Assembly: GCA_903864555.1 (NCBI GenBank)
Contig: CAIPGJ010000054.1
Location: 1 to 6,018 of the forward strand
Direction: 5' to 3'
DNA length: 6,018 bases
Origin: an uncultured Pseudomonadota bacterium
GTDB taxonomy: Bacteria > Pseudomonadota > Gammaproteobacteria > Burkholderiales > SG8-39
The first letter of the stretch is position 1. The number at the start of each line of letters is the position of its first letter. The position numbers were made by a program, and so were the translations under genes. Positions 5,358 to 6,018 of the stretch are shown piece after piece. The notes under the pieces were generated by a model. That model made no database searches. It worked only from the letters and a program-made list of their open reading frames with translations, and had not been told where the DNA came from.

Positions 5358-5852
5358 GGCCTGCTTCGCTGATTTGCCTGTCCCTGCCGGCTTGCCTTTG
5401 GCGGGCTTGGCCGGCTCGCGCGGTTTCTCCGGCGGCAGCACGATCTGCGTCTGCGTGACCATGGCAGCACGGGTGCCGTCGGCATTGCTGATGGTGGTCT
5501 GCCAGACCATGGTGCGCCGGCCGATGTGCAGCGGCACTGAAACGGCCCTGATCAGCGGCGGCAGCGCGGCCGAGAAGAAATTCGTCTTCGATTCGATGGT
5601 CACGGTGCGCTGTCCGGGTTCCAGGTTGACGATGGTGCCGGCGGCCCCGACGGCATCGCCAAAGGCCATCACCCCGCCGCCGTGGACGTAGCCCCAGCGT
5701 GTCACGTGCTTGGACTTGATGTGCATTTCTGCAACCACCTTCTTGCGGGTGATCGAGATGATGCGCATGCCCAGCTCGCGCGGCAGGCCGATCTTCATGC
5801 CGGGCGGGATGCTGACCGGGGATTTGGTGCTGGCGGTTTTCTTCTTCGTCAT
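5355..5852 (-). CDS. PaaI-type hotdog-fold thioesterase
   Basis: This 165-residue protein has the single hotdog domain of the PaaI acyl-CoA thioesterase group (about residues 16-140), which hydrolyses acyl- or aryl-CoA thioesters in the cytoplasm. The signature is GYVHGGGVMAFGD (54-66). His57, Gly58 and Asp66 keep the 9-residue spacing of the E. coli PaaI active site (His52, Gly53, Asp61). There is no signal peptide. The first ten residues are lysine-rich, and the last 25 form a Pro/Ala/Lys-rich, probably disordered tail that is longer than in minimal PaaI proteins. The start is uncertain: no clear Shine-Dalgarno precedes Met1, and Met19 is an alternative, also without one. The gene converges on the carboxylase operon with a 120-base gap, so it is separately transcribed. 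A link to CoA esters made or used by the pathway is possible but only inferred. The specific substrate is unknown. Confidence 0.82.
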   Translation of the reverse strand: MTKKKTASTKSPVSIPPGMKIGLPRELGMRIISITRKKVVAEMHIKSKHVTRWGYVHGGGVMAFGDAVGAAGTIVNLEPGQRTVTIESKTNFFSAALPPLIRAVSVPLHIGRRTMVWQTTISNADGTRAAMVTQTQIVLPPEKPREPAKPAKGKPAGTGKSAKQA

Positions 5853-5887
5853 GTCGGTATTCGGATGGTGTGGAAGCTGGGGTCGGC

Positions 5888-5893
5888 AGTGTA
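5888..5893 (-). promoter_or_regulatory. weak -10 candidate for the thioesterase
   Basis: On the minus strand TACACT (5893-5888) matches four of six bases of TATAAT and lies 35 bases before the ATG. The hexamer at -35 distance is GAGCCC, which is poor. A perfect TTGACA (minus strand, 5990-5985) lies further upstream but has no AT-rich -10 at suitable spacing. Confidence 0.2.
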
Positions 5894-5939
5894 GTGTGTT
5901 TCCGCGGTGAGGGCTCGCGCTGGGGCGGCGGATTGCTCC

Positions 5940-6014
5940 GGTTCTTTACCCATCTCCGGCGAGCCGCTGGCTGCTTTACCCCCTTGTCAAAGGTTCTTCG
6001 CCGATTTCCGGGAA
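5940..6014. repeat. imperfect direct repeats at the right edge
   Basis: A 23-base unit at 5940-5962 and one at 5992-6014 match at 17 positions; both begin GGTTCTT and share a TCCGG core. Separately, CTTTACCC occurs at 5944-5951 and 5974-5981, 30 bases apart. The block lies upstream of the thioesterase (on its 5' side) and contains no gene I can support. It may be part of a regulatory region shared with a gene beyond the window. Confidence 0.3.
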
Positions 6015-6018
6015 GACG

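Noticed and set aside
5347..5691. 114-codon plus-strand frame opposite the thioesterase
   Set aside because: The minus strand encodes a clear PaaI motif with the right active-site spacing; the plus frame has no domain.
5985..5990. Perfect TTGACA (minus strand) as a thioesterase promoter
   Set aside because: The sequence at 16-18 bases downstream is GC-rich with no -10 match, and it is over 130 bases from the start codon.

Overview
The window is GC-rich and densely coding, with Shine-Dalgarno starts, short gene spacings and biotin-enzyme proteins that read like a high-GC proteobacterium (beta or gamma type). I cannot place it more precisely from sequence alone.

Layout. The 3' tail of an unidentified plus-strand gene (stop at 54-56) is followed by two tandem hairpins. 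A 484-residue carboxyltransferase (CT1, 152-1606) comes next. After a 214-base gap holding a perfect TATAAT box and a long possible leader, a tight plus-strand operon follows: a biotin carboxyl carrier protein (accB-like, 1821-2339), a biotin carboxylase (accC-like, 2344-3756) and a second carboxyltransferase (CT2, 3753-5234). CT2 starts on a GTG that overlaps the accC stop. A hairpin closes the operon. A convergent minus-strand gene (5355-5852) encodes a PaaI-type hotdog thioesterase, and its stop codon lies inside its own terminator-like hairpin. The last 166 bases hold no convincing gene, only a weak minus-strand promoter candidate and imperfect repeats.

How the genes fit together. The accC-like protein would use ATP and bicarbonate to carboxylate the biotin on the accB-like carrier, and the carrier would deliver the carboxyl group to CT1, CT2 or both. 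The CTs belong to the PycB / OadA / transcarboxylase-5S class (HMGL-like TIM barrel plus PYC_OADA domain), not to the AccA/AccD crotonase class. The acceptor is therefore more likely a 2-oxo acid or similar enolizable compound than acetyl-CoA, although the substrate cannot be read from the window.

The main point of interest is the arrangement and chemistry of the two CTs. They are clear paralogues flanking a shared BC/BCCP pair. Both keep the metal-binding Asp, Lys and His-x-His residues. Both differ from pyruvate carboxylase and OadA at several normally conserved acceptor-site motifs, and they differ from each other in the RDxxQ and FRxxD motifs. This suggests either a heteromeric carboxyltransferase or two transferases of different specificity sharing one carboxylation module.
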